The notes under the pieces are model-generated. The model was not told the DNA's origin. It did not search any database and was given only the letters and a program-made list of their open reading frames with translations. Position numbers and translations under genes: made by a program. Positions 1 to 9,051 of a stretch of DNA of 61,222 nucleotides are shown here, in pieces (position 1 is the first letter of the stretch; each line of letters starts with the position of its first letter). The DNA is from Pedobacter sp. KBW06. GTDB lineage: Bacteria; Bacteroidota; Bacteroidia; Sphingobacteriales; Sphingobacteriaceae. The stretch is from positions 1,039,165 through 1,100,386 of the forward strand of contig NZ_QAJL01000002.1 in NCBI RefSeq assembly GCF_003852525.1, given 5' to 3'.

Positions 1-28
1 GCATTTCATTTTATAAAAGTTATACTTA

Positions 29-119
29 AAAAAGAAGCCACTACTATTCAAAGGCTGGAACCTTTGACCCGAAGGGGGCGAAATTCCTATGCCTTTTCTT
101 AGAACGGCTTCTTTTTTTT
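29..119. terminator. Long-stem structured element with U-tract, 3' of the DUF1543 operon
   Basis: An outer stem pairs the AAAGAAGCC arm (about 31-39) with GGCTTCTTT (about 106-114) and is followed by a run of eight T on the + strand and by T on the - strand as well. Inside the roughly 65-nt loop are further hairpins: CAAAGG/CCTTTG (49-54 with 61-66), CCC/GGG around a GAA loop near 68-76, and GGC/GCC near 76-92. It can end transcription from either side, but the internal branching is more than a simple terminator needs. It could be a small structured RNA whose promoter lies left of the window. I do not recognise a riboswitch, SRP or tmRNA core. Confidence 0.45.
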
Positions 120-177
120 AGAAATTGGGGACTAAATAAAAACCGCTCGTCGAGTCAGTCACAGGAATGATCAAACT

Positions 178-231
178 AAAAATCCTGCACATTCGTACCG
201 CTCTTACAGGAGGTATAAACGTGCAGGATTT
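178..231. repeat. Inverted repeat / stem-loop
   Basis: AAATCCTGCAC pairs perfectly with GTGCAGGATTT around a 30-nt loop that itself can fold (TACC/GGTA and CTC/GAG). A short T-rich stretch follows on each strand. It sits between two other hairpins and has no gene. It may be an additional terminator or part of a structured RNA. Confidence 0.5.
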
Positions 232-316
232 AAAAAAAAGAAGAGTTTCTTTGAATACATCCGAAGATTTGCGCTTCAGCAAAGGTTCGGGAATGAAAAG
301 TAATTCCTCTTTTTTA
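232..316 (-). terminator. Probable terminator of the fumC-DUF1543 operon
   Basis: On the - strand CTCTTTTTT-complementary A-rich and GAAGAG arms close an outer stem (232-245 with 307-315), ending in a run of T. The apex is a second hairpin, CCGAA-ga-TTTGC / GCAAA-gg-TTCGG (261-290). It begins 6 nt after the DUF1543 stop codon, which is where an intrinsic terminator is expected. Confidence 0.5.
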
Positions 317-321
317 GCGTC

Positions 322-885
322 TTATATTTTGCTAAATTTCAGATAACCAAGATTGATTTCATCTTTCTGCTGTCCTTCGGCAAGCTCAATCTTCAGGTCA
401 TATTGAAGTTTCAGTTCTTCAGAAAGGACATCAACAATTTCAAAAGCGTCATCCACATCTACTCCATATTTATCATCAATGTGAGAGGCTGCTCCTTCAA
501 AACCGGTATGTTTATAAAATGCCGTCTGCTTTGCCTGCTGAATAGCTGAAGCTTTGTCTTCAGCAACAATCAGCATTTTATAATGCGGTTCATCAAACTC
601 TCCGGGCTTATAACCTCCGAGATTCATAAAGAACAAATTGTTTGTTTGATTCGGAATGCTTCCTTTAGCCACCACCTGTATTTGATAACCATCTACCTCG
701 GTCACTTCACGCCAGGCATCTACATGGATTTTCTCTCCCGCCTCAGGCCAGAAATCAAGAATTTCCTGTTTCAAGTCCTTTAGTGAATCCGCGATAGAAA
801 AAAACATATCGTGTTGTTCAATACGACGGGGCGGTGGTGTACAACCGAGCATCAACATAAATAATTTGGGTGATTGCGTGGACAT
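322..885 (-). CDS. DUF1543 domain-containing protein
   Basis: 187 residues, cytoplasmic, no signal peptide or membrane segment. The N-terminus (KLFMLMLGCTPPPRRIEQHD) followed by a DxW-containing segment near residues 45-60 is characteristic of DUF1543 proteins; a second, similar half follows from about residue 80, so the protein looks like two related halves. No biochemical function is known to me for this family. It is the last gene of a five-gene run beginning at fumC, 10 nt downstream of the phosphatase, and is followed by a hairpin-rich region that probably ends the transcript. Confidence 0.8.
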   Translation of the reverse strand: MSTQSPKLFMLMLGCTPPPRRIEQHDMFFSIADSLKDLKQEILDFWPEAGEKIHVDAWREVTEVDGYQIQVVAKGSIPNQTNNLFFMNLGGYKPGEFDEPHYKMLIVAEDKASAIQQAKQTAFYKHTGFEGAASHIDDKYGVDVDDAFEIVDVLSEELKLQYDLKIELAEGQQKDEINLGYLKFSKI

Positions 886-895
886 TTTTCTTCTT

Positions 896-1342
896 TTAAT
901 TATTGGCTTTGATCTCTTCGATTAGTTGTTTACAGCGCTCTTCAATTTGTAGAAATACCGGCTCAAAAAGTCTTTCATCAAAATAAGGATCAGCGACTTC
1001 AAGATCATCTGGCAGGAATAGCGACACCTTCTCGCGGTGTTCCTCTTCTCCAGCCAGCTTGAGTACATCTTTCAAATTATTCTGATCCATCACCAGAATC
1101 AGGTCAAATTCATCAAAGTGATTTTTGTTAAAATGTCTGGCTCTTTGCTTAGAGATGTCATAACCAAATCTTCGGGCAACAGAAATACTTCTTTTATCGG
1201 CAGGCTCATTCACATGCCAGTCTCCTGTACCGGCAGAGGCGATCTCCCAGCCTAGTTCCTGTTCATCGACTAAATGACGCATAATCCCTTCTGCTAAGGG
1301 AGAGCGGCAGATATTGCCCAAACAAACCATTAGAATTTTCAT
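896..1342 (-). CDS. Low-molecular-weight protein-tyrosine phosphatase
   Basis: 148 residues, full length for the family. The active-site loop C-x5-R is at the N-terminus (C7 to R13, VCLGNICRS), and the general-acid aspartate lies in the DPYF motif (D118). These enzymes hydrolyse phosphotyrosine or act as arsenate-reductase relatives; the DPYF motif favours the phosphatase. In Bacteroidota they often accompany polysaccharide export kinases, but here no such kinase is near. The gene lies 5 nt from the S1/P1 nuclease stop and 10 nt before DUF1543, so it is co-transcribed. Substrate unknown. Confidence 0.93.
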   Translation of the reverse strand: MKILMVCLGNICRSPLAEGIMRHLVDEQELGWEIASAGTGDWHVNEPADKRSISVARRFGYDISKQRARHFNKNHFDEFDLILVMDQNNLKDVLKLAGEEEHREKVSLFLPDDLEVADPYFDERLFEPVFLQIEERCKQLIEEIKANN

Positions 1343-1347
1343 TTATA

Positions 1348-2154
1348 CTATTTATAGATGTCGTTAAGAATATTTGCAAGACATACTCCACCTTTTAACA
1401 ATTGAGTGTTCAAAAGCTCCAGAAAGTCAAAATTGTACTTATAGCTCAGTTTATCTTCCGGCTTCGTACTCGCATATATTTTATTGCAGGCTTCGTAGGA
1501 ACCATAAACATAATCTTTTAAAGAGCTGCTCTTCCATTCGGTCAGTTGAATTTCAGAAGGATGGTTAATGGCAGCCGTATATTCCGTATAACTCAATTGC
1601 TGGTAATCAATCAGACCTTCGTCCCAAACTTTATGCAGGTTAGATTTTTCCCCGAACCAGGTCACATATACTTTGTTTCCACCCAGGTCTTCTTTGCGTG
1701 CAGTATGCATTGGCTGATTTAAATCGCCAACCAAATGGACAAGCATACGCATAGCCAGTCTTTTCTGATCTGCGGTACTTTGAGGATTTTTCAGCACAGA
1801 TACCATTTCAGGAATCTTGTTGTAAACATTTGGACCATGGTCAGTATCCAGGAAATTGAAAACACCTTGTTTGTCAAGATCAGCAGGAAGGTTTACAAAA
1901 TGCCAGTTATACAGATAATTATAAGCGGTATCAGATTTAATAAAATCGCCCCAGGTACTCGCCATAGCCAGGCTTTCTGTCCCTAAAACTCCTTTGACAC
2001 CCTTAAGTGCCCTGCCCGTAAGGTGTGCCTCAGCAACCTGTCCAACGATTCTGTGGCCAAGCATTCCCCATGCACTGGCATTTAGCGGAAGGTAAGCCAT
2101 TACCGCAACGGTTAAGGCAACCCTCATTGATTTGTTGATCGATTTGATTTTCAT
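1348..2154 (-). CDS. S1/P1 family nuclease, secreted
   Basis: 268 residues with a signal peptide (about residues 1-28, cleavage after NASA). The mature protein would begin with the zinc-ligand tryptophan W29 followed by H34, as in P1/S1 nucleases, where the N-terminal Trp coordinates zinc. Further metal-site motifs are GDLNQPMHT and the H-x3-D in NLHKVWDEG. The family hydrolyses single-stranded nucleic acids and 3'-nucleotides in the periplasm or outside; nutrient phosphate or nucleotide scavenging is the likely role. Five nt upstream of the phosphatase gene in the same operon. Confidence 0.93.
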   Translation of the reverse strand: MKIKSINKSMRVALTVAVMAYLPLNASAWGMLGHRIVGQVAEAHLTGRALKGVKGVLGTESLAMASTWGDFIKSDTAYNYLYNWHFVNLPADLDKQGVFNFLDTDHGPNVYNKIPEMVSVLKNPQSTADQKRLAMRMLVHLVGDLNQPMHTARKEDLGGNKVYVTWFGEKSNLHKVWDEGLIDYQQLSYTEYTAAINHPSEIQLTEWKSSSLKDYVYGSYEACNKIYASTKPEDKLSYKYNFDFLELLNTQLLKGGVCLANILNDIYK

Positions 2155-2174
2155 AAGAACGTATTTTAAAAGGT

Positions 2175-2669
2175 TTATAGCGCTTTGGGTTTACAAATAA
2201 TTTTCTCTTTCAAAACCAGGTTGCACTCTCTTTGGTCACTTGCACTTTGAAGGAATAGCTTATTGGGCTCAAAGGACTTGATATAAAAGCTTTTGATATA
2301 TCTCCCAATCTGATAACAACCGGAAATTTTTTGTTTATAATTCGCTTTGGTATAGGTACCCTCCAGGATCAGGCTGTCATTACGAACCTCATAGACCCCT
2401 TTGGCATATTCTTTCCAAACGCCTTTGTTAAAACAGGAATCAGGATAGTAGTTTACTTTAGAATGCGTCGTTAAGTCTACATAGAATGAATCGCAGGTAA
2501 ACTTAAATTTATGCTGCGTATAATTCAGTAACTTCCCGGCATTGGGGATACTATCCTGATTCCAAACACCCTGCAAAAAAGCCTCACCTTTCCCTTGTAC
2601 ATTAGGCAACCTGCTGCACGAAGCGAACAGTCCTGAAATGAGCAAAAGGGAACTTATCGATCTCCACAT
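2175..2669 (-). CDS. Hypothetical lipoprotein
   Basis: 164 residues. A short signal peptide ends in a lipobox-like segment with C18 (GLFASC), so the protein is probably lipid-anchored. The remainder is beta-rich (strand-sized alternation, several aromatic pairs) and contains a segment resembling small lipocalin-like or META-like lipoproteins that measure a core beta-barrel, but I do not recognise a named family. It sits between fumC and the S1/P1 nuclease with gaps of 19 and 20 nt, so it is part of the same transcript. Confidence 0.75.
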   Translation of the reverse strand: MWRSISSLLLISGLFASCSRLPNVQGKGEAFLQGVWNQDSIPNAGKLLNYTQHKFKFTCDSFYVDLTTHSKVNYYPDSCFNKGVWKEYAKGVYEVRNDSLILEGTYTKANYKQKISGCYQIGRYIKSFYIKSFEPNKLFLQSASDQRECNLVLKEKIICKPKAL

Positions 2670-2688
2670 ATCGGGGTATTTTTATAAA

Positions 2689-4086
2689 TTATTTTAAACT
2701 TCCGACCATATCTTCCGGACGAACCCATTCATCAAACTGCTCGCCAGTCAGTAAACCAAGCTCAACTGCTGCTGCTCGTAATGTTTTGTTTTCTTTATGT
2801 GCTTTTTTTGCAATTTTTGCTGCGTTCTCGTAACCTACGTGAGGATTCAATGCCGTTACCAACATCAGAGAGTTTTCTAAATGTTTCTTAATTTCAGGAA
2901 GGTTAGGCAAGATACCTTCAGCACACTTATCATTAAATGATACACATGCATCCCCTATCAGGCGGCCCGACTGTAATACATTTGCTGCGATTACAGGTTT
3001 GAAAACGTTCAGTTCAAAATGACCATTGCTTCCACCGATTCCAACAGTAACATCATTACCCATTACCTGTGCACACACCATAGTCAATGCTTCCGGTTGT
3101 GTCGGATTAACTTTACCTGGCATGATAGAAGATCCCGGCTCATTGTCAGGAATGATGATTTCACCGATTCCACAACGAGGTCCGGAGCTTAACATTCTTA
3201 CATCATTGGCCACTTTCATCAGAGAAACTGCGGTACGTTTATATGCGGCAGACAATTCGACCATCGCATCATGCGCTGCAAGCGCCTCAAATTTATTTGG
3301 AGCCGTTACAAAAGGAAGGCCTGTTAATTCTGCAATTTTTTGAGCCACAAGCACATCGTACCCTTTTGGCGTATTTAAGCCCGTACCTACTGCAGTACCA
3401 CCAAGAGCCAGTTCACTGATCATAACCAGTGCATTTTTAATCGCTCTGATGCTATTGTCAATTTGCTGAACATATCCGGAAAATTCCTGACCTAAAGTAA
3501 GTGGGGTTGCATCCATAAAATGGGTACGTCCTGTTTTAACAATCGTACTGAATTCCGCTACCTTCTTTTCTAAAGTATTACGTAATTTCTCCAAGCCCGG
3601 AATGGTAATTTCTACCGCTTGTTTGTAAGCAGCAATGTGCATTGCAGTTGGGTAAGTATCATTGGATGATTGCGATTTATTTACATCATCGTTCGGATGT
3701 AATACCTTTTTTTCATCAGCAAGATCACCACCATTTAAAACATGGGCACGGTAAGCAATCACTTCATTTGCGTTCATGTTACTTTGCGTTCCCGAACCCG
3801 TCTGCCAGATCACTAAAGGAAATTGTTCATCTAAAGTACCTGCGATCACTTCATCACAAGCTTTTGCAATTAAATCTGCTTTTTCGGAAGTCAATACACC
3901 TAATTCTGTATTCGCTAAGGCCGCTGCTTTTTTAAGGTAACCAAAAGCATGTATAATTTCCTTTGGCATAGATGCCTCAGGCCCTATTTTAAAATTATTA
4001 CGTGAACGTTCAGTCTGAGCCCCCCAGTATTTATCGGCAGGTACCTGCACTTCACCCATGGTATCGTGTTCGGTTCTAAAATTCAT
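2689..4086 (-). CDS. fumC: Fumarate hydratase, class II
   Basis: 465 residues from the ATG at 4086. A longer reading frame starts 24 nt upstream, but the family N-terminus (MNFRTEHDTMGEV) begins at 4086 and the -7 promoter element is at 4108-4115, so the shorter start is chosen. The enzyme interconverts fumarate and malate in the TCA cycle. The fumarase/aspartase signature GSSIMPGKVNP is present, as are the TGSGTQSNMN and SSNDTYPTAMH substrate-site segments. It heads the five-gene - strand operon; the other members have no obvious metabolic link to it. Confidence 0.96.
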   Translation of the reverse strand: MNFRTEHDTMGEVQVPADKYWGAQTERSRNNFKIGPEASMPKEIIHAFGYLKKAAALANTELGVLTSEKADLIAKACDEVIAGTLDEQFPLVIWQTGSGTQSNMNANEVIAYRAHVLNGGDLADEKKVLHPNDDVNKSQSSNDTYPTAMHIAAYKQAVEITIPGLEKLRNTLEKKVAEFSTIVKTGRTHFMDATPLTLGQEFSGYVQQIDNSIRAIKNALVMISELALGGTAVGTGLNTPKGYDVLVAQKIAELTGLPFVTAPNKFEALAAHDAMVELSAAYKRTAVSLMKVANDVRMLSSGPRCGIGEIIIPDNEPGSSIMPGKVNPTQPEALTMVCAQVMGNDVTVGIGGSNGHFELNVFKPVIAANVLQSGRLIGDACVSFNDKCAEGILPNLPEIKKHLENSLMLVTALNPHVGYENAAKIAKKAHKENKTLRAAAVELGLLTGEQFDEWVRPEDMVGSLK

Positions 4087-4107
4087 AGTGTTAAATATTT
4101 TATTTCG

Positions 4108-4115
4108 CAAATTTA
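4108..4115 (-). promoter_or_regulatory. fumC promoter, -7 element
   Basis: TAAATTTG on the - strand matches the Bacteroidota -7 consensus TAnnTTTG, 21 nt before the fumC ATG. No good TTG is seen at the -33 spacing, so only half of the promoter is convincing. Confidence 0.5.
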
Positions 4116-4366
4116 GGCTTTTTATACTTTTAAATTGGGCATTATTGTCAGATGTTTAATACAGTTCAAAAAAAGCAATAAATCCATCCTGCAGCTCTCA
4201 TTTCTGTTTCTAAATGCACTACAAAAAAAGGATCTACAGGATTACATCAGCTAAAAAATAAAACATTCTGAAAACAAAGCTCCTAATTAACAATGTTTAA
4301 AACTCTTTTGCGTTTAAAGCCTTAATATTCCTTATTTTTCGGGCGTTTAAAAGTATTTTATTATTC
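4116..4366. other. Divergent intergenic region fumC / serine hydrolase
   Basis: About 250 nt between divergent genes. It holds an imperfect inverted repeat (ATCCTGCAG near 4188 with CTACAGGAT near 4230) and, on the + strand, TTTTG near 4306 followed at 22 nt by TATTTTTC, a near match to a promoter for the downstream hydrolase. No plausible small ORF was seen. Confidence 0.35.
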
Positions 4367-5584
4367 ATGACTTATCGTAATATTTTAGCCGTGGCTTCAA
4401 TGGCCACTTTTTTGTTTTTTGCCTGCTCCAATTCAAAGAAAAACGCAACCCATACTGTACCTAGTAAGGAACGGACTGCGGAAGATGACAAAGCCGACAG
4501 CCTCTTATTGGCTTACAACCCTGCCAAAGGCGATAAGTTCATTGCTGATTTTGTAGAGAACCTACATAAGAAATATGGCTTCAATGGGAACATGCTTGTC
4601 GCAAAAGATGGTAAAATTCTTTACGAAAGAGCCATTGGATGGGCAGATTACCTGCACCGTGACAGCTTGAAGATAAATTCAGAGTTTGAACTCGCTTCTG
4701 TAACCAAAACTTTTACCGGTACCGCAATTATGCAGTTAGTAGAACAGGGAAAGCTACATCTAACGGATGATGTAAAAAAGTTCTATCCTAACTTTCCTTA
4801 CGAAGGCATTAACATTAAGTTACTCCTGACCCACCGTAGTGGGATGATGAACTATGTTTATTTTTCTGATGGCATCTGGAAGGACAAGAAAAAACCGATG
4901 AGCAATAATGATGTAATGAACCTCATTGCAGAATATAAACCAAACCGATACGCAAAACCTGATACCCGCTTTCATTATAACAATTCCAATTACATGGTAT
5001 TGGCTGCCATAATCGAGAAGGTGACTGGCAAACCTTACGCTGACTACATGATGGAGAATATCTTCAAGCCATCAGGAATGAAGCATACACACGTATATTC
5101 AACAACTGTTTATCCAAAAATCCCTGTGGATGTAGTTGGGCACGACCGGACCTGGAGATACTCAGTGGTACAAAATTTCCTGGATGGTCCCGTTGGTGAC
5201 AAAGGAATTTACAGCACATTGCATGACTTGGTTTTATACGACAAAGCCTTGAAAAACGGCCGTCTTTTGAAGAAAGAAAGTTTAGATTCTGCATATAAAG
5301 GACACAATAAAGCCATCAACGGACACTTTAATTATGGTTACGGATGGCGCATGTTTGATGGTGAAAATGGCAGAAAAGTAGTGTATCACACCGGTTGGTG
5401 GCATGGCTTCAGACATATCTATGTACGTGACTTTCAGAAGAACATTGTCGTCATCTTCCTGGGGAACTTAACCAACGGGAGCCTGATGCATCTGGATGAT
5501 CTATATAAACATCTTGGCATGCCAATTATCAGAAAAGGCGCATACTCCGGATCAGGATCTCTTCCGGGAAGCGACGAAGATTAA
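4367..5584 (+). CDS. Serine hydrolase lipoprotein (class C beta-lactamase/PBP fold)
   Basis: 405 residues. Lipoprotein signal with C20 (FLFFAC). The beta-lactamase superfamily catalytic SxxK is S111-V-T-K114; the second motif is YNN in FHYNNSNYM, and the HTG in VVYHTGWWHG stands for the KTG motif. This fold covers class C beta-lactamases, D-peptidases and esterases; with a lipid anchor and HTG rather than KTG a cell-envelope peptidase or esterase is more likely than a resistance enzyme. Its stop codon overlaps the stop of convergent recG by 3 nt (5581-5584), leaving no room for a terminator between them. Confidence 0.88.
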   Translation: MTYRNILAVASMATFLFFACSNSKKNATHTVPSKERTAEDDKADSLLLAYNPAKGDKFIADFVENLHKKYGFNGNMLVAKDGKILYERAIGWADYLHRDSLKINSEFELASVTKTFTGTAIMQLVEQGKLHLTDDVKKFYPNFPYEGINIKLLLTHRSGMMNYVYFSDGIWKDKKKPMSNNDVMNLIAEYKPNRYAKPDTRFHYNNSNYMVLAAIIEKVTGKPYADYMMENIFKPSGMKHTHVYSTTVYPKIPVDVVGHDRTWRYSVVQNFLDGPVGDKGIYSTLHDLVLYDKALKNGRLLKKESLDSAYKGHNKAINGHFNYGYGWRMFDGENGRKVVYHTGWWHGFRHIYVRDFQKNIVVIFLGNLTNGSLMHLDDLYKHLGMPIIRKGAYSGSGSLPGSDED

Positions 5585-7686
5585 GAAATTTTATCGAAAG
5601 CAATACCCCTTCTTCTTTTGTTGAGGTATGTTTTCAGCAAGCTATTTTCAGGGAGTTCCAGTTTTGGATCTCCCTCAAGAATATTGATAACTGTGTTTCT
5701 TGCTTCCTGCAGGATCAGCTGATCGGTAGCAAGATCTGCCAGTTTCAATTCCAATACCCCACTTTGCTGTGTCCCGGTAATGTCTCCCGGCCCCCGCAGC
5801 TGCAGGTCGATTTCAGAAATCTCAAAACCATTATTTGTTTTTACCATAGTATCCAATCTCAGGCGACCATCAGCACTCAATTTGTTTCCGGACATCAGGA
5901 TACAATAAGACTGCTCTGCTCCCCGTCCTACACGCCCCCTTAACTGGTGTAACTGGGACAGGCCGAACCGTTCTGCATTCTCAATGATCATGATAGAAGC
6001 GTTAGGAACATTCACCCCAACCTCAATCACAGTAGTAGCCACCATGATCTGGCTCTTCCCTTCTATGAAGCGCTGCATTTCAAACTGCTTGTCTGCATTG
6101 CTCATTTTTCCATGTACAATACTGATCTGGTAATCAGGCCTCGGAAACTGGTAGCTCATTTGTTCTACTCCTGCTTCCAGGTGTAAAAGATCCAGCTTTT
6201 CGCTTTCCTTGATTAAGGGATAAACGACATATACCTGGCGCCCTTTGGCAATCTCTTCCTTCATGAATCCAAACATTCTCAGTCTTTGCCCTTCATAGAG
6301 GTGCCGGGTTTCAATCGGCTTTCTGCCGACTGGTAATTCATCAATCACAGAGACATCCAGATCCCCATATAAGGTCATCGCCAAAGTTCTCGGGATTGGC
6401 GTAGCAGTCATCACCAGAATATGTGGAGGCACTGCATTCTTACGCCAAAGTTTAGCCCTTTGCTCTACGCCAAAACGATGTTGTTCATCAATCACTACCA
6501 AAGCCAGATTTTTAAACACCACTTTATCTTCAATCAGTGCATGAGTACCTACCAGGATATCAATCTCCCCGGCCTCCAGCTCTTCGTGGAGCTTCGTTCT
6601 CTGCTTTTTGGTGGTACTGCCCGTCAGGATTGCCACTCTAGCCAGACGTCCGTTTAATAACGAAGCAATCGATTCATAATGCTGCCTCGCCAGAATTTCT
6701 GTAGGCGCCATCATACAGGCCTGATAGCCATTGTCAATCGCCAGCAACATGCTCATCAATGCAACTACTGTTTTTCCACTCCCTACATCTCCCTGTACCA
6801 ACCTGTTCATTTGAATCCCTCTTTGGGTATCCATCCTGATTTCCTTGATTACCCGCTTCTGGGCACCGGTAAGCTCAAAGGGAAGTATTTCTTTATAAAA
6901 AGTATTTACAGCTTCTCCAACAGCATTAAACTGATGTCCTTTGAACTTCCACTCCCTGATTTGTTTATTATGTAAGAGCTGAAGCTGAATGAAGAACAGT
7001 TCTTCAAATTTCAATCTTCTTTCTGCTCCTTTTAATGCCTTTACATCGCGGGGGAAATGGATACTCAGAAGGGCTTCTTTTTTGGTTACCATCTGGTATT
7101 TATCCAGAATATAGGCAGGCATACTTTCCCTCACCTCGGGTAGAAGCTGTTCGATCACCAGGGTTTGCAATTTTTGGATGCCCTTACTATCGAGAAAGAA
7201 TTTCTTTAGTTTTTCTGTAGAATTATATACCGGTTGCAGCCTTAGATTTCCGGTGATAGTGGCTGGTCTTGGATAACTTTCCAATTCGGGATGAGAAATA
7301 CTGAATGAACCATTGAAGGCTGTTGGTTTACCGAAAACGATATAAACCTTTCCACGGGAAACGTTCTCATCCACCCATTTTAAGCTTTGAAACCAAACCA
7401 GTTCTATAGATCCCGTTTCATCCGTAAGGCGTGCAACAATCCTCTTCTTATGTTTTTCTCCGATCTGCTCCTTACCTGTGATTCGTCCAAGAATCTGAAC
7501 ATAGGGAAGGTCGGTATCGAGTTCATTAATCTTATAGAACCTAGTCCTGTCTATATACCGGAAAGGAAAATAGTTCAACAGGTCGTCATAGGTGAAAATG
7601 CGCAATTCTTTCTGTAAAAGCTCAGCGCGCTTAGGCCCTACACCTTTAAGATATTCTATGGTGGTATCTAAAGTAGCAGCAAACAA
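5581..7686 (-). CDS. recG: ATP-dependent DNA helicase RecG
   Basis: 701 residues, normal length. Order: N-terminal helical part, wedge/OB domain (about 60-150), helicase with Walker A GDVGSGKT (299-306), DEQH box (400-403), motif III MTATPIPRT and motif VI QLRGRVGRG. RecG remodels stalled forks and Holliday junctions. The start is TTG: an in-frame TAA lies 21 nt upstream and the conserved LDTTIEYLKGVGPKR begins six residues in, so no ATG can replace it. It follows the permease gene by 4 nt and is the last gene of the 9192-5581 operon. Confidence 0.96.
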   Translation of the reverse strand: MFAATLDTTIEYLKGVGPKRAELLQKELRIFTYDDLLNYFPFRYIDRTRFYKINELDTDLPYVQILGRITGKEQIGEKHKKRIVARLTDETGSIELVWFQSLKWVDENVSRGKVYIVFGKPTAFNGSFSISHPELESYPRPATITGNLRLQPVYNSTEKLKKFFLDSKGIQKLQTLVIEQLLPEVRESMPAYILDKYQMVTKKEALLSIHFPRDVKALKGAERRLKFEELFFIQLQLLHNKQIREWKFKGHQFNAVGEAVNTFYKEILPFELTGAQKRVIKEIRMDTQRGIQMNRLVQGDVGSGKTVVALMSMLLAIDNGYQACMMAPTEILARQHYESIASLLNGRLARVAILTGSTTKKQRTKLHEELEAGEIDILVGTHALIEDKVVFKNLALVVIDEQHRFGVEQRAKLWRKNAVPPHILVMTATPIPRTLAMTLYGDLDVSVIDELPVGRKPIETRHLYEGQRLRMFGFMKEEIAKGRQVYVVYPLIKESEKLDLLHLEAGVEQMSYQFPRPDYQISIVHGKMSNADKQFEMQRFIEGKSQIMVATTVIEVGVNVPNASIMIIENAERFGLSQLHQLRGRVGRGAEQSYCILMSGNKLSADGRLRLDTMVKTNNGFEISEIDLQLRGPGDITGTQQSGVLELKLADLATDQLILQEARNTVINILEGDPKLELPENSLLKTYLNKRRRGIAFDKIS

Positions 7687-7690
7687 GGCT

Positions 7691-8602
7691 TTAAATATTT
7701 TTTTTCTTAAATGTAAGTATATCTTTTAGTATGCTCCAATTAAATACAACTACAGAGATCAGCAGCAAAAGATAAGCAAGTAGCTTATTTGAATCCACGT
7801 GTTCATTGAAGTGCAGAATTGCCACAGTAAAAGCAATTATAGGGTTGGTATAAATAATGATCCCAAGGGTGGAAGAAGGAATGCCGATCAGGGCATACAA
7901 ACTCAAAAACAATGGGATGATGGTAAAAAATACAGCTACGACAATAATATTTCCCCAAAACCAGGAATCCATCGGGATCGCTACATGTTGAAAAAGATAA
8001 AAAGGCAGCATGAGCAATACCGCAAGACCAATCTGCACCGACAATACATTCAGTTTATCAAGATGTTGCATTTTACGTTGGATGATGAGGTAGAAGGCAT
8101 ACAGAGAGGCGATCACTACCGACCACATCACTTCCACAAAAGAACCTGTTGCCAGGAGGATGATACTCAGCAATGCGATGGCAAGGGAGATGAGCTTTAA
8201 CCGCGATAAATGTTCTTTAAGCAGAATAAAGCCACCAAAAGCAGTGATCAACGGGCAAACCATATAAGCAAAAGCTGCCGATTGAAGGCTGACATTATTT
8301 ACGGCATAGATATAAGTATACCAGTTTGAGGTTAATAAAACAGTAGAGGCAACGATCTGTAAACCGATCATACGTTTTCCCTTCCTGTCCAATCCTGCAA
8401 GATAATCCAGGTCTTTTCTAATTTGCTTTTTCCTAAATACCAGGATCGCAATCCAAAGAAAAACCATAGACGTAAAGATCCTGTAATAAAGGATTTCCTG
8501 AGAAGGAAAGGCTTTAAGATTTCTAAGCGGGATGGAGAAAAAACCCCATATAGAAAAAGATAAGACCCCTGCAAAGAAGTACCTCAAATTTGATTTCCCC
8601 AA
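7691..8602 (-). CDS. EamA/RarD-type DMT permease
   Basis: 303 residues with about ten hydrophobic segments and two EamA-like halves. The N-terminus (FSIWGFFSIPLRNLKAFPSQEILYYRI) resembles RarD proteins of the drug/metabolite transporter superfamily, inner-membrane carriers with mostly unknown substrates. The start is TTG at 8602, three nt after the ridA stop; the first in-frame ATG would remove the first membrane helix, so TTG is retained. Coupled between ridA and recG, so probably translated by reinitiation or coupling. Substrate not predictable. Confidence 0.85.
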   Translation of the reverse strand: MGKSNLRYFFAGVLSFSIWGFFSIPLRNLKAFPSQEILYYRIFTSMVFLWIAILVFRKKQIRKDLDYLAGLDRKGKRMIGLQIVASTVLLTSNWYTYIYAVNNVSLQSAAFAYMVCPLITAFGGFILLKEHLSRLKLISLAIALLSIILLATGSFVEVMWSVVIASLYAFYLIIQRKMQHLDKLNVLSVQIGLAVLLMLPFYLFQHVAIPMDSWFWGNIIVVAVFFTIIPLFLSLYALIGIPSSTLGIIIYTNPIIAFTVAILHFNEHVDSNKLLAYLLLLISVVVFNWSILKDILTFKKKNI

Positions 8603-8605
8603 AAC

Positions 8606-8992
8606 TTAGCCTTTACAAGCGATCATAGAGATCTCTACATTTACGCCTTTAGGCAAGCCTTTAACGGCAACCGTTTCGCGTGCAGGAAAATTACTGCTAC
8701 TTTCAAAATAAGTGCCATACACTTCATTTACTTCTGAAAATAAGGCCATATCCGTTAGAAAGATCGTCGTCTTTACGACATCATTAAAATTGTATGAAGC
8801 TTCTAACAATACCGCTTTAATATTTTTCATCACCTGATGGGTCTCTTCAGAGATAGACGATTGAGTAAGCTCTCCCGTTTGCGGGTTTATAGCAACCTGG
8901 CCCGATAAGAACAAGAAACCATTTGCTTTTACGGCCTGACTGTAAGGACCAATTGGTGCCGGAGCATTGTTGGTGTTAAATATCTGCTTCAT
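8606..8992 (-). CDS. ridA: RidA family enamine/imine deaminase
   Basis: 128 residues, full length. It hydrolyses reactive 2-aminoacrylate and related enamines released by PLP enzymes. Visible family features: N-terminal APAPIGPYSQAV, SGQVA, and the conserved arginine in FPARETVAV that binds the substrate carboxylate, followed by the glutamate of VNVEISMIA. Cytoplasmic trimer in characterised members. Second gene of the operon starting at 9192; 59 nt downstream of the small membrane protein gene. Confidence 0.95.
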   Translation of the reverse strand: MKQIFNTNNAPAPIGPYSQAVKANGFLFLSGQVAINPQTGELTQSSISEETHQVMKNIKAVLLEASYNFNDVVKTTIFLTDMALFSEVNEVYGTYFESSSNFPARETVAVKGLPKGVNVEISMIACKG

Positions 8993-9051
8993 CTTTATAT
9001 AGTTTTATTTCGTTCTTAAAATTCAGGGATTCAGGTGGCTTTCGGCTTCGT

